From contig CM067370.1 in NCBI GenBank assembly GCA_034401795.1, positions 102,552,028 to 102,616,027 of the forward strand: DNA of 64,000 bases, in the 5' to 3' direction. Under the pieces are notes generated by a model. The model made no database searches. It saw only the letters and a program-made list of their open reading frames with translations, and was not told the DNA's origin. Of the stretch, positions 12,105-23,494 are shown one piece after another. Within the stretch, counting starts at the first letter, position 1; every line of letters begins with the position of its first letter. The position numbers were made by a program, and so were the translations under genes. Source of the stretch: Chaetoderma sp. LZ-2023a (lineage: Eukaryota > Mollusca > Caudofoveata > Chaetodermatida > Chaetodermatidae).

Positions 12105-12778
12105 TATTTCTGGGTTGTACTGTATAAAAATAACTGGCAGGAAGGGCTTCAGTTAAATCAATTAGTAAATTATTCAACAAAACATTCATAACATCGGAAA
12201 GAAAGGTCTATACCTCTTCTATATGGTTAAAAGTTACTTTTCATTATTTAATCAGGCCGGTCCAAATTGGAATTGTGCATAACTCATTTCTGAGTTAAGC
12301 AAATTTGTTTTAAATAACCATTCTGGTTGCGTAACCATTTTTGCACGTATGTATGTACAACATTAAAGGAATTGCGGGAAAGTAAAACAGGTTGTGTCAG
12401 AAATATTTGGGTAATCTTTGCGCGAAGAAAAATGTGTTACACCAATTTGTACAGGCGTGTTAATTGTCTATGATTAATTATCATTATAGCAGGTTGATAA
12501 GGAATATGAAGGAATGTTTAACTATATCACATCGTCACATTCCGTTGGTAAATCTCATCGTCGATGATGATGTGTTCCTCGGCTTTGACGTTATCGTAAA
12601 GCAGTAGATATTGAAATACTGGCAAATTTGAACGCACATGTTCCAGGAATGCATCACGAAGTCATAAGTACAATACAACTGTGAAAAGAGGAAAACATAG
12701 GTACACATGTATCAAAAGCTAGAAAATGGATTCCAGAATTCAATGCAGCACAGTACAGTAAAGGCTCATTATAAGATA
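12105..12778. other. AT-rich DNA, one short repeat fragment
   Basis: A GGTTGCGTAACCATTTTTGCACG segment near 12325 resembles the hairpin cluster at 35510-35580. Nothing else could be supported. Confidence 0.45.
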
Positions 12779-12931
12779 AAATGTTTCCAAAACAAACACT
12801 GAAAGGTGTTCGTTAGTCAGAAATGTTTATTGAATATTTTGAACATGATTCGATTTGAAGGCAGCATCCAAGCCAATTACGTTCAAAATATTCAAAAGTA
12901 CGTTTTATTTTGTTTTGGAAACATTTAAACT
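12779..12931. repeat. Hairpin repeat P2 copy
   Basis: The ends ATGTTTCCAAAACAAA and TTTGTTTTGGAAACAT are reverse complements. The inner arms TATTTTGAACATGATT and AATTACGTTCAAAATATT pair with few mismatches. Confidence 0.7.
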
Positions 12932-13067
12932 TATTTCTGAGCTGTACTGTATTTTTTTTTATAGCTAATAAATAAATTTACTAATCCTGGTTAGATTCCT
13001 AAATTCCTCTATCTCTTGTATGATAATAGTTGTTTGTGTTGGAATTAATGCCTCTGTACGATGTTTA

Positions 13068-13260
13068 ACCATTTAACACTCATATCAGCCAAAAATGGCC
13101 TCTGCAGTGGTCTTGAGAAATATCCATTTGCAGACCGAGAAGACTATTTTTCAAAATTTAGCACTGGAATGACTAGCTCGATAACCGAGCCAGTCATTCC
13201 AGTGGTAAAATTTCAAAAATAGTCTTCTCTTTGTCTGCAAATGGACATTTTCTATGAGAT
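13068..13260. repeat. Palindromic family P1 copy with strong hairpin
   Basis: The inverted arms meet at GCTCGATAACCGAGC and extend outward through AGTCTTCTC to TGCAAATGGACATTT. The left terminal block is CCATTTAACACTCAT. Confidence 0.7.
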
Positions 13261-13539
13261 GAGTCATCATAAATTTGATTCCCGATATCATGGTGATACG
13301 GATTAATGGCACTATTAAATGGCTAATATGGAGAAATGTCTCCCTCATCCAAACCTATACATTAGTTCATTATATATCTGGTTCTGCATGTGCCCACAAC
13401 ATATATCCTCTCATACATATGACCACCAGGCTGCTCAGTGAACATGCGACCTCATGCAAGTTTACGTGAATAATCGGCTAAGGATAGCACCTGCCCAGAG
13501 AATACGGTTCACATCTCAATATATGTCACGCCAAGTGAG

Positions 13540-13706
13540 CTAATACCACAATGACATGGACACATGGACAATAAAAATAGTACGAAGTGACCATCTTATA
13601 TAGGGCACACACCAGTAGTCATACACTGTCAGACAGATGCCTGTGTTGAATTGTTACATTATTTACCTATATGGAAATAAAGAATCTTGAATCTTGAATC
13701 TCTTAT
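13540..13706 (+). repeat. 3' end fragment of a retroposon with (AATCTTG)n tail
   Basis: The sequence CATTATTTACCTATATGG followed by AATAAAGAATCTTGAATCTTGAATC looks like the 3' end of a LINE or SINE, with a polyadenylation-like AATAAA and a 7-bp tail repeat. No coding part remains. The family assignment is an inference from the tail pattern. Confidence 0.5.
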
Positions 13707-13714
13707 TGACGCAT

Positions 13715-14445
13715 AACCCTTTAATAGTCAGGGCAGTGAGGCCACCCAAAAACTCTTCTGCACTAACCCTGTGAAATGTTCATTTGTGGGTCAAGAGGCT
13801 GTTTTCCAAATTTCCCACTGGTATGACTGGCTCGATAACTAAGCATCATTCCAGTGTGAAATTTTCAAAAGTAATCTCTTTATTACTGATGACTGTGATG
13901 AGAAAATTGACGCGACTAAATCTGAACAGTACAGGGTTAATGTGATGCCCTAGAACCCTTTAACACTCAAATCTGTTCAAAGATTTTTTAATGTTATCAG
14001 AGAAACTGTCCATTTGCAAAACAAGATTATTTTAGAAAATTTACCACTGGAATGATTGCCATGGAAAATAGTCATTGGACATAATCGCTGTATTCGCAAG
14101 AATAGAATCACTGGATAAGAACATGTATAAGTCTGTGTGCACACATACAATTACGCATTAATGAAGTCCTAGCTTCTTAGGAAGAAAGACTGACCATTTT
14201 GGTTTGAACCCTTTAATGGTCAAGCCAGCCAAAGCCAGCCTCTGCAGTGGTCTGGAGGAATGTCCATTTGCAGGCCAAGAGAAAACAATTTTTGAAAATT
14301 TATCACTGGAATGACTGGCTCGATAACTGATCCAGTCATTCCAGTGATAAATTTCCAAAAGTAGTCTTCTCTTGGCCTGCACACGGACATTAAATTAAGA
14401 AATATTTTGATTTTCATAACCAAATTTGCGCACTAAAGGGTTAAA
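13715..14445. repeat. Cluster of three P1 copies, the last with a strong hairpin
   Basis: Copies lie at about 13715-13940, 13958-14080 and 14207-14445. The last has the arms GACTGGCTCGATAACTGATCCAGTC with matching AGTCTTCTCTTGGCCTGCA. It ends in AAAGGGTTAA just 50 bp downstream of the most 3' phosphotransferase exon found. Confidence 0.65.
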
Positions 14446-14493
14446 GTTGTAGACTCACAGGCTAGATTACTTCATATTTCATTAGTCACTTAC

Positions 14494-14619
14494 ACAACAA
14501 ATCCATAGGACAACATATTCAGATAAAACGCAATTAAGGTACTGGTTAAGAAGCAGCATTGCTGGGCCGATAAATATCGTGTCCCAGAAATACATTTCAC
14601 TTTTTGTCATGTGCGCCAC
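14494..14619 (-). CDS. CEPT1/CHPT1: Choline/ethanolaminephosphotransferase, exon F (most 3' exon found)
   Basis: A 126-nt phase-0 exon (42 codons) follows an acceptor ending TTGCAG and precedes the donor GTAAGT. It starts at VAHMTKSEM, which continues the preceding exon exactly, and runs through [15 protein letters not shown] to EYVVLWICC. This block is highly conserved in animal CEPT1/CHPT1 enzymes and covers a late transmembrane region. The enzyme transfers phosphocholine or phosphoethanolamine from the CDP form to diacylglycerol in ER or Golgi membranes, the last step of the Kennedy pathway. The family normally has a further C-terminal stretch of about 40 residues, which was not found between 1 and 14493. 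That exon may be left of the window, short, or hidden by divergence. Confidence 0.93.
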
Positions 14620-14729
14620 CTGCAAGAATAAGACAGAAATGTTAGCAATGGAGGGATGCAATCTGTCACTCAACTATCTGACACCATAATCAATTACGCA
14701 CTTGAAAACTGACATCCCAATACATAGTG

Positions 14730-15005
14730 ACGTGTTATAATTCTGTCATAAAGCTCGAAAAGTCTGACAAGTGTACGAATTGTATGTCTCTGATGGGTTT
14801 GCTATTTACTAAACCTCCTGTTGAATATTTTGAAGCTACATTACCCAGCCAAATTAGTTTCAAAATATTCAACAGCTTACATGGATAGTTACCTTGAAAT
14901 TGGGATTCTGGTAATTCAGGGTGCAAAGTATATAAATGGATTCCAACACACGTACAATACAGGCAGAGGTTAGATAGAAATGGGTGGGGCTTAGCTGGAA
15001 ATGGA
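14730..15005. repeat. Dispersed repeat R3, inverted partial copy
   Basis: The blocks run in reverse order to the copy at 410-765, ending with GGTGGGGCTTAGCTGGAAA. The central hairpin (TGTTGAATATTTTGAAGCTA and TAGTTTCAAAATATTCAACA) is retained. Confidence 0.6.
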
Positions 15006-15576
15006 TACAACTATTAAATTGAATGTAGTTATGGGATTATCACACCTGCTCATGTGCCGCCTAGCTTTTGTAACCAAAAGATTGTGGTCCATTAACACAG
15101 ATGGTCTTCAGGAACCACCAGGCTTTGGCTCAAAAAGGCATATATTCTATATAGCAAGTCATGTATATGTTAAGAGATCACCTGTTAATAGGAACTAATT
15201 GTTTGTACCACCAGACACTGGCCACGTAAGACAAGTCTTAATGATTAATAATCAGGAGTAGAAATTTAAGACAATTGAACTCTACGTGCACTCGGTATAT
15301 CCAACATTGGAATCTTACCTGCACAGCAAGAAATCTACATACACATAACTTGACATAATAGCACATTAACCAGAAATGCACCTGCATCCAGTGAACCAAG
15401 AATTACAAATTTACCTGCAACAGCAACTTTTTGACATGCATTGATTGTGCAGGTAAAAAAGCCTTATTTCATCCCCAGATTATCAACTGTTAACCAACAG
15501 TTGATTCTAGCCACCATAATTCTATCCAACCCTACTGTAATGATGGTCCTGTCATTGGGAGCAAGCGCGCTCGCGC
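15006..15576. other. Intronic-side DNA without recognised features
   Basis: This is single-copy-looking sequence between the R3 fragment and the CA/CG tract. No supported feature. Confidence 0.4.
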
Positions 15577-16168
15577 TCACACACACGCACGCACACACAC
15601 ACACACGCATACACACACACACACACCACCCACACACACCATACACACACACCCACACACACCATACACACACACCATACACACACACACACACGCGCAT
15701 ACATGCACGCACACACGCACGCACACACACGCACGCACGCATACACACACACACACCATACACACACACACGCACGCACACACACACCACACACACACGC
15801 ACGCACGCACACACACGCACGCACGCACACACACACACACACACGCGCATACATGCACGCACGCACACACACACACACACACACGCACGCACGCACACAC
15901 ACCATACACGTGCACACACACACACACGCACACATACACGCACACCATACACACACGCGCACACACACGCATACACACACACCCACACACACACGCACGC
16001 ACACGCACACACACACACACGCATACACACACACACGCGCGCATACGCACGCACGCACGCACACACATATACACGCACGCATACACACACACACACACAC
16101 GCACGCACGCACACACACACGCACGCACGCATGCACGCACACACACACACACACGCATGCACGCACAT
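15577..16168. repeat. Long CA/CG dinucleotide tract, about 590 bp
   Basis: Alternating purine-pyrimidine sequence built from CACA, CGCA and CATA steps. It is almost free of stop codons in several frames on both strands, so the resulting His/Thr-rich or Cys/Val-rich frames are artefacts. It lies in the intron between exons E and F. Such a composition is known to favour left-handed Z-DNA under supercoiling, and it is a length-unstable microsatellite. Confidence 0.95.
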
Positions 16169-16227
16169 GTCTCAAAGAATTAACACTTTAACCGTTACAG
16201 AAAAGAAAAAAACCCAATTCTTTATGA

Positions 16228-16320
16228 TGTAAAGAAGTCTGTTGAATTTGTTGAAACTAATTTGACTGGGATCTATTGCTGACCGTCGCGTCAAATTAGT
16301 TTTAAAATATTGAACAGCTT
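16228..16320. repeat. Small hairpin of the GTTGAATATTTTGAAAC type
   Basis: The arms CTGTTGAATTTGTTGAAACT and AGTTTTAAAATATTGAACAG pair around an ATTGCTGACC loop. The same short hairpin recurs at 14820-14872, 17706-17790, 18590-18676, 36537-36615 and 58378-58450, often within R3. Confidence 0.6.
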
Positions 16321-16422
16321 TCCTATACACCTGTTTAGAAATTGAAACAAGTGAATTTCAAGGGTTAGAATTAAAACGTGGCCTGGTCAGCAAGTGAGTT
16401 TCACTATGCAGCGAAACATGCT

Positions 16423-16612
16423 TTAACCCTTAGCACTCTGGTGTTAAAATTTTGTAATTTTCAAATTAAATTAAGATGAACTGGTGTTCGTATTTCATCA
16501 AATTTGGTGGGAGATGGTGCTGTCATATACAGCAACATCTACCACCAAAATTGTTGAAAAATGAACGCCAGTTTCTTCAATATTGACACAATAAAAGATT
16601 AATTAAGGGTTA
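16423..16612. repeat. Palindromic repeat P3 with TTAACCCTTA termini
   Basis: It begins TTAACCCTTAGCACT and ends AATTAAGGGTTAA. The inner arms AACTGGTGTTCGTATTTCAT and AAAATGAACGCCAGTT pair around GCTGTCATATACAGC. This resembles a MITE with TTAA-type borders. Confidence 0.65.
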
Positions 16613-16927
16613 AGAACCACCTCTGTATAACAATCGCCTATTATACCATGAGAAATCGTGGCACTAATACCAAATGGAGGGCTCTTGGATGAAACGTGTA
16701 TGGAATGAAAATGGGAGGCCAAATAACACATTGGCCAAAAACAGTTTAAACAATATTCTGGTGCCACATGTGGTGAGCTGGAGACAGCACCCATGGATAG
16801 AATCTGCTGCAGGTACATTGACAAAGACCATATCATGTCTATAAACCACTAGCATGACTAAAGGCCTGGGTCTGCGCATATTGAGCCACCTGGGTATTTT
16901 GACAAACTTTAACATTCTATCTAATGT

Positions 16928-17264
16928 ACCTTCCGGTTTTAGCTATGCCCCACCCATCTCTAGCTAAGCTCCACCCACACCTCGCTCGTGTTGGAATCGA
17001 TCAATCTCCGAACACCCTGACTATCAATTTCCAAAAAAAACCACAGGTAACAACAGCGCCCAGTCAAATTAGTTTCAAAATATTCAACAGCATGTTTATT
17101 AAATAGCAAAGAATTACAAAGACACAATTTATACAACGTGTCGGACTGAGATTTGATGAGAGTCTATATGGAACCCTTTGTGACATAATGATTGTGACAT
17201 CATCATACACACGCTGAGCTGATTATGACATCATACGAGGTCAGATGATGGATGGACACTCTGG
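16928..17264. repeat. Large inverted repeat, left arm (R3 family)
   Basis: This arm runs from ACCTTCCGGTTTTAGCTATG to GATGGACACTCTGG. The region 18428-18799 contains the same blocks in inverse complement orientation, so the two form a long inverted repeat with a spacer of about 1.16 kb. Both arms lie in one intron of the phosphotransferase gene. Confidence 0.8.
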
Positions 17265-18427
17265 TGAATTCTCCGACCCCGGATGCCAGGGTGCTATTTG
17301 GATCACTAAGTCGATCCATCCTCCTCTTTGTGTAGGGCTAAAAAAAAATTGTGTACATATGTTAGGCCCTGTCATAAACAGATGAATGAGAATGTCACAT
17401 TTGATGTTTACTCCATCCTTAAGCCCCCTTCTGTACTTAAAGGAAATCTCACATTATCTTATTCAGGTGATAGAATTTGTCACCCATAATCCATCTCTGA
17501 CATTTTAGCTTTTTATCTTGCTGACAATGAGAGATATTCAGGCTTTGGTAGCTAAATGTCGATACATTTCTACAGCCTACAGATGGCTATCATGATTTAC
17601 TTTTCAACGAATCAGAAAAACCTAATATGTCTGCCTCAGTATATATGCTCAGTCATAGAGGTACCAGCTATAGTTTGACGTGGTATAAAAGCAGTTATAC
17701 AGAAAAGCTGTTGACTATTTTGAAACTAATTTGACTGGAAGTTGTTGCTGCCACAACTTCTGTCACATTAGTTGCAAAATATTCAATGGGATGAGTATTA
17801 AATGTGCATTGGCACTTACATGACATCACACACTATTGCTTCAGGAGACAAAATGGTGGCGATCTTTGTTCAACATCTACATGATATTATAAAGCAGATA
17901 ATTGTGATACAGATAAGGGAATGTGACACGATATGAATGAGATGGACTCATATAACATAATCAATCGGTACAATATGACATTTGAGATTAGATTAGCATC
18001 CCTTTAAGAACTCCTCGTGAAACAAACCCAATACACCAAATTATATTAAATCAAGTAATGCTTCATATAAATATTACTTTATTGATGCATACAAAATAAA
18101 ATAAAATATTTGACACTCCATAACCCTTTAACATGTACACTCAAGTCAGTTTTTTTCAGTAGTCTTGAGAAATGTTCATTTGCAGACCAAGAGAAGACTA
18201 TTTTTGAGAATTTACCACAGAAATGGCTGGCTCCATGACCTAGCCACTCATTTTAAGGATACATTTTCAGAAAAAATGTTCTCTTGTTTAATCAACAATC
18301 ATTTTAACACTGGCCCCTACCATACAGAGCAGAAATAACTTTAAATCTTTCCAAAATGAAAACACTGTATTGTTTAATATTTTGAACATTGGATTAGCAG
18401 CAATCTCATCCAATCCAATTCACCTTT
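17265..18427. other. Spacer between the large inverted repeat arms
   Basis: It contains one small hairpin (17706-17790) and a decayed P1 copy (18122-18300). The remainder is AT-rich sequence without supported features. Confidence 0.5.
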
Positions 18428-18799
18428 CCAGAGTATCCATCTATCATCAGACCTCGTATCACATCATAATCAGCTCAGCGTGTGTATGATGACGTCACAA
18501 AGGGTTCCATATAGACTGTCATCAAATCTCAAATGGTCCGACACGTTGCATGAATTGGATGTCTTTATAATTCTTTGCTATTTAATAAACATGTTGAATA
18601 TTCTGAAACTAATTTGACTGGGCGCTGTTGCTGCCTTCAGCACCCAGTCAGATTAGTTTCAAAATATTCAACAGCTTACCTGTTTAGTTTTTTGGAAATT
18701 GATAGTCGGGGTGTTCAGAAATTGATCGATCCCAACACAAGCGAGGTGTGGGTGGAGCTTAGCTAGAGATGGGTGGGGCATAGCTAAAACTGGAAAGGT
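18428..18799. repeat. Large inverted repeat, right arm (R3 family)
   Basis: It is the reverse complement of 16928-17264, with an extra internal hairpin (18590-18676) that makes this arm slightly longer. The last bases GGGGCATAGCTAAAACTGG pair with the first bases of the left arm. Confidence 0.8.
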
Positions 18800-18953
18800 C
18801 CATTATCTTCAAACTACCCAACAGAACATTTCTAACCTCGTGTTCAAAATTGTACTAATTAAACATGTTTATGTTTTTATTTTGGAAATGGGTTATGAGC
18901 TGTCCTGTATGTGGCCACTACTGGTCAGATTTCCGGAATAATATACAACTCAC

Positions 18954-19112
18954 CACTAATGTATTAGTGATTTTACATGCCACTATCCCGAACGTAAGCA
19001 AGTATAGCATAGGATGCATCTCATACACGGAGGAGGTAGACTTCTCCGCTATCATCCAGCCTATTATAAATATTGTGACTATTGGAATTATTGGAAATAT
19101 TGTGCTGCTACC
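18954..19112 (-). CDS. CEPT1/CHPT1: Choline/ethanolaminephosphotransferase, exon E
   Basis: A 159-nt phase-0 exon (53 codons) lies between an acceptor ending TTTGCAG and a GTGAGT donor. It encodes GSSTIFPIIPIVTIFIIGWM, a transmembrane helix, and then EMHPMLYLLTFGIVACKITN, the conserved stretch before VAHMTKSEM. The join to exon D gives STIAG and the join to exon F gives LVVAHM, both expected for the family. The intron upstream of this exon is 17.2 kb and contains DIRS copies E1 and E2. The intron downstream is 4.3 kb and contains the CA/CG tract and the large inverted repeat. Confidence 0.95.
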
Positions 19113-19563
19113 CTGCAAAAAAATAAATGCATTGTTAAATATTATACAGTGAAACCTGGTTATAACGAACAAAACTTGGCACTAAAACAATTGCAGGTGG
19201 TCATTTATTGTAAATCGTTTGCAATGTGAAATGGATTTGAGAGTGGAGTGGGGTGGGTGGTGGTTGCCATAAGACATCAACTGCCTGTAGAAATTGAAAA
19301 TGTGGGTAACCCATTTTTGGTATGTGTGTGCAATAGAGAGCATACTGCATTATATAGGGAATAAAAATTACAATATATCATATGTCACAATGCTGGGAAA
19401 AAGGCTCGGTGCATGGGGTGGTATGGGACAGGACACATACACATATTGCTAATTCTTTAACACTCGAAATTGTTATGAAAATTTCAATTTCTCAAAGAAA
19501 ATGTGTATTTGTAGACCAAAATATAACTTCTTTAATTTACCATTGGAATGATTGGTTCAGATA

Positions 19564-19692
19564 TTGGAAACGCAACATTACATCATTAATTAGGTCACAA
19601 TGACCATGACCTTTCACTTCAAAATCCATAGGGTTCTTCAAACTACCAAGGAAAAAGCTCCCATGCCAGATTGGTAATGATCGCTTCAATAG
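19564..19692. repeat. Target repeat unit flanking DIRS copy E2
   Basis: The stretch contains CATTAATTAGGTCACAATGACC and AAGCTCCCATGCCAGATT and ends CAATAG immediately before the AAC of E2. The same unit is present around 35897-36060, where an intact CAATAGAACTTGAGTTATT is seen. Confidence 0.65.
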
Positions 19693-20095
19693 AACCCCCA
19701 ACACACACACACACACACGCGCGCGCATGCACACGCACTCTGCGGGTTGGTCTGTAGTTTTATTCACCACTATAAAACATACTTACTGTTCAATCACTAC
19801 TTTCTAAATCAACTACTCTGCATTTAGCCACCAGAATAAGATTTTTATCCTTGCTTACATACCCCCATATGCTTATTCCATTTCAATATACCCTCAACCA
19901 GCCTACTGGTAGGGAACCCCCCCACCCCCACCCGCACATGCCCTGATAGAGACTGGCACCAGTCTGTACTCACTCCTTGGTGACACCTGTCACTAAGCAT
20001 ATCCGCGCATGCGCAATGGAGCCCAAATAGGAAACATATTCAGTTTTCTAAATTTAAGTACCAAATATTATAAACAGATTCTCAAATCATTCCCA

Positions 20096-20275
20096 CACGG
20101 GGTGGCTGAGGCCGGGTCATAGTGATTGAACGGTAAGTATGCTTTATAGTGGTTAATAAAACTACAGACCAACCCGCAAGGGGGGGGGGGTCTGTTGGGG
20201 GTTGTTATTACACCACAAAAACATCTATACCCTTCAATCACTACTTGCGTAGATTTGGTCAGTGCCCGACTTAAA
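20096..20275. repeat. E2 internal complementary region and conserved G-rich motif
   Basis: GGGGTGGCTGAGGCCGGG (20099-20117) precedes a stretch that is the reverse complement of both element ends. GGTAAGTAT (20132-20140) answers the left end, and GTTGTTATTACACCAC answers the family-A right end. The G run has grown to eleven or twelve bases near 20180. Confidence 0.85.
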
Positions 20276-20359
20276 AACCCTTGGCGGGTGGAGATTTGAG
20301 AATCATTAAACAAGGATAAAAATTAAACAACTCATATCCAAATGTTAATAAATTAACAT

Positions 20360-21300
20360 AATAGTGCTAACGAAATTGGTGAGATGTGCTTGGTAAATGG
20401 TCCTTGGCTTGTTTTGTTAAAATCGTTCTATTTCTAAAAAAGGAGGCCGCCCGGCTCTGATCCTTTAAATAGAAAGAGGTAAAAGTCGATTCATATTTCC
20501 AACCTGTGACTTGTATGACGTTGTCCAATGAAGAGACGGCGAAGAGCAAAGGAAGTAGACATACCATGAAGGTCGAGAGCCTTGACATGGGCTAAATTGA
20601 TATCACCTGGGGAGGCAATCTCATAGCATAATTTTATGGTCTCACAGATCCATCTGGCAACTGTGGCCTTAGAAACTGGTCTAGCCACCTCCTCCGCCAG
20701 AATCTGTTGGACGGCGAAAAAGATGATAAGGATTTAAGAATAATAGGTTTGGCTGAGTAACGGTTAGACTGGGTCTTCGATAAAAATCCCTTCTGGGATA
20801 TAAAACTAGACTGTCCCCAGATTCGATAAATCTGTCTTTTTCTGCGGAAAGAGCATGAATTTAGGATCTTCGCTGAAGTGGCAGCAACAAGGAAAACAGG
20901 CTTAAGAGTCAATAGTTTGAGACTGATAGATCCAATTGGCTCAAAATGATGACCTGCCAAAACTTGAAGAATCAAGGCCAAATTTCAGGAAGACAAAGGC
21001 TTAGCCACTCGAGGACAAATATTGCCCAATCCTCTAATGAAACCATTGAGAATCTTCAAATCCTTGATATCAGCATTCAGAAGACAAGGAAGAGAAGAAG
21101 CCAAAGAAATCTATAACCCCTAATGGTGATAGCTGATAAAAGAAATGAATCGAATAGATACGATTAAAAATCTAACACCTAGGAAATAGAAATTAAATCA
21201 GGCAAGAAACCATGTTTTAAACACTATTCTCCAAAGATTTAATACCTTTGTACAAATTCGACAGGTCGACTCCCTCCTGGAAGAGACAATGATTTCCTGA
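20360..21300 (-). pseudogene. E2 tyrosine recombinase remnant
   Basis: Frames at 20367-20588 and 20634-20981 align with the E1 recombinase: LQVLAGHHFEP, SLKLLTLKPVFLVAA, GWKYESTFTSFYLKDQS. The catalytic tyrosine codon is kept, but the HxxR box reads LDLHG, so both His and Arg are lost. Several frameshifts separate the pieces. It cannot be functional. Confidence 0.85.
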
Positions 21301-21469
21301 GATCTTGAAGAAAAGTTGATCTCAGAGACAGGGCACTCAAAAATTCTCCAAGCACACAGGATGAAGAATTCTGGATTGGATGAAGATGCAAGCCCCTTAC
21401 TTGAGCGAGATCTGATGATACTGGGAGAAGGCTAGCAAAATCTTACCAGAACATCGAGAAAGGCTACCA

Positions 21470-23056
21470 ATCAGATCCTCTTTGACCAAAAGGGAGCTGT
21501 TAGAAGAAATTCTTTAAGCTGGTCCATGACTATCTTCAGAACCATTAGAATCAGGAATATTGGAAGGAACATGAAATCAAACAATCCTGTCCAGAACTGA
21601 GACAGTGCGATCATCGCCAAAACCTGATTGTCCGAAAAGGGACACATGAAAGATGAGATCTGGGCAATCAGACATGTCGCAAAAAGATCTACATGGGGAA
21701 GACCCAGAAGCTTGAAAACGCTTTTGGCAACCAACCTCTTAAACTGCCACCCGGTGAGTGAGAACTTGCTAAGACTGAACTACTGGTCCGCAAGAAATAT
21801 CCGTCTGTCTGGAACACGACTGGGAACTTGAATGATTTGGAACTAGTAACATTCCAAGAAAAGGATCCAAAATCCCCATATAAAGAAGGAAAGACCACAT
21901 TCTTCCGTCTGAAAATGAAAGAAAACCCTGTGGCTTTGACTGATCGAATTGAGATCTTGATGCCTATCACTCGATCCGACCAAAAGTGGAGAGGCTTCTT
22001 GACAAGTCACAACTCCAATAAACTGACGTGAGAAAATGACTCCTCCAGGGACCAAAGACTGGCAAAATCAGGGAGTCCCAAACTGCTCCCCACCCCTCCT
22101 GTGAAAAAACCATGAACTAACCACCTGAGGGGAGGTCTTGACTAATGAAACACCCATCAGAGGGAACTAGAATGTACTGACTGCTTCTAGAAGATCACGA
22201 ACATTAGTCTTCTCATCAACGTCACCCTGGTAATGACATTCTCGACACTGATCATCAAGCCTAGAATCCTAAGAAAAAAATCTTGCCCTGACATAGAAAG
22301 AGGATGTCAGGGTGACCACTCTCAACAAGATTGCCTCTACCCTTGTCTCTGTAGGAAAAAACTTGACCCTGGCAACAGCTCGAGGGAGATGCCTAGATGG
22401 GAGAAACTTGAGAAGGAACTAGGCTTGACTTATTGAAAAATAAAATTCAACCTAGGCCGCAAGGCGAACTGCAAAGCTTTGAAATAAATCTTGAAAGAAT
22501 TGAGAAAGACCTAGCTTTTATTAACCGATCGTCTATAAAGACTGAAGAAGAATAAGAATACGGAGCAAGACACCTGCCATGGCTGAGACCAGACGTGTGA
22601 AAAGAAAGGTGCCAAGGTCAGATCGAAGGGCATGGCTCAAACTGCCATACCCTATCCTTGAAAGCAAAACTCATGTACCTTTGGAAGGAAAGGTAAAAAA
22701 AAAAAGGCACATGAAATAGGCATCTTACCGATCGATAGAAAAGGATCACATGCCTGAAAAATAGACTTGCGATAGGGGAGGACTCCATCCTGAATTTAGG
22801 AGATAAAGAAAGAAGATATAACTTCTTCAGGAAGATAAAATGATGCCAGCCTTCTAAGAATTGGAGACTATGAAGATCGTTGAACAGAAGCCTAAGTCTA
22901 TCTTCCAAGGTAGAGCCTCTTCTATAGTCTCCTTGACAATCATAGAAAACCAGCACCCCCTCTAATGCTAATAGCTTCTGATTGGATGGAACAGAACACC
23001 ATTTGGGAGAAGAGACTGCAGAGAAGGGTCCTAGATTTAAGAAGACCATCCGGCCC
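21470..23056 (-). pseudogene. E2 RT-RNase H-MT remnant
   Basis: Fragments include VDLFATCLIAQISSFMCPF (near 21680), RNase H pieces around 21850-22100 and an RT piece with AFKDRVWQF (near 22650). The similarity to E1 stops near 23056, within the N-terminal RT region. Numerous frameshifts and stops are present. Confidence 0.8.
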
Positions 23057-23494
23057 TTTTGATACGGGCCACCCTTAAAGTTGGGGCAAACTTACTATAT
23101 GCTAAAGAGGACTGCTCATAGAAACATAGTTTATATATACCATGAAGCTCAAACCATAAAATCCTGGGCCAATTCCTTATTCTTAGCCATCACAAAAAGT
23201 AGTAACTCGCATTTATTTTGGTTATTTTAATTTTACCGCTTTCTTTGAATGGAGAAAAAAGAATCATAGAAGTATAGCCGTACTTATTAAAATGCTGAAG
23301 ACGCTGAAAACATTATAGATAATTTTATTTATAGTGATTTAACCAAAATTTTGTGGCAACCCGAAAACCCATAGTAAGCCTATGGGAGGGGTTAGAATCA
23401 AGATATAGCCAAATCCAGTACCTGAGAATCTGCAATAATCCAGTCTGGAATTCGAAAACATCAAATCGTGACTGAATTTAGCAAGATAGTAAGG
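23057..23494. other. Intronic DNA without recognised features
   Basis: Nothing recognisable lies between the E2 truncation point and the second GAGGCCC repeat. Confidence 0.45.

Larger units (their letters stand above)
19693..23056 (-). mobile_element. DIRS copy E2 (family A), old and 5'-truncated
   Basis: This is a decayed relative of E1. The left terminus starts at AAC (19693), carries a CA expansion (about 19702-19737) and then the family-A end with TGCGGGTTGGTCTGTAG. The internal complementary region is at 20116-20275. Remnants of the recombinase (20360-21300) and of the RT-RNase H region (21470-23050) follow in the same order as in E1. The Gag part and right terminus are absent here. 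The terminal fragment at 35816-35897 may be the missing right end. Coding orientation is minus, as for the host gene. Confidence 0.85.

Noticed and set aside
1..14493. A last coding exon of the phosphotransferase
   Set aside because: I looked on the minus strand for a C-terminal helix followed by a stop behind an acceptor and found none that I could support.
15464..16232. Long His/Thr-rich and Cys/Val-rich open frames on both strands
   Set aside because: They are readings of the CA/CG microsatellite and have no codon structure or homology.
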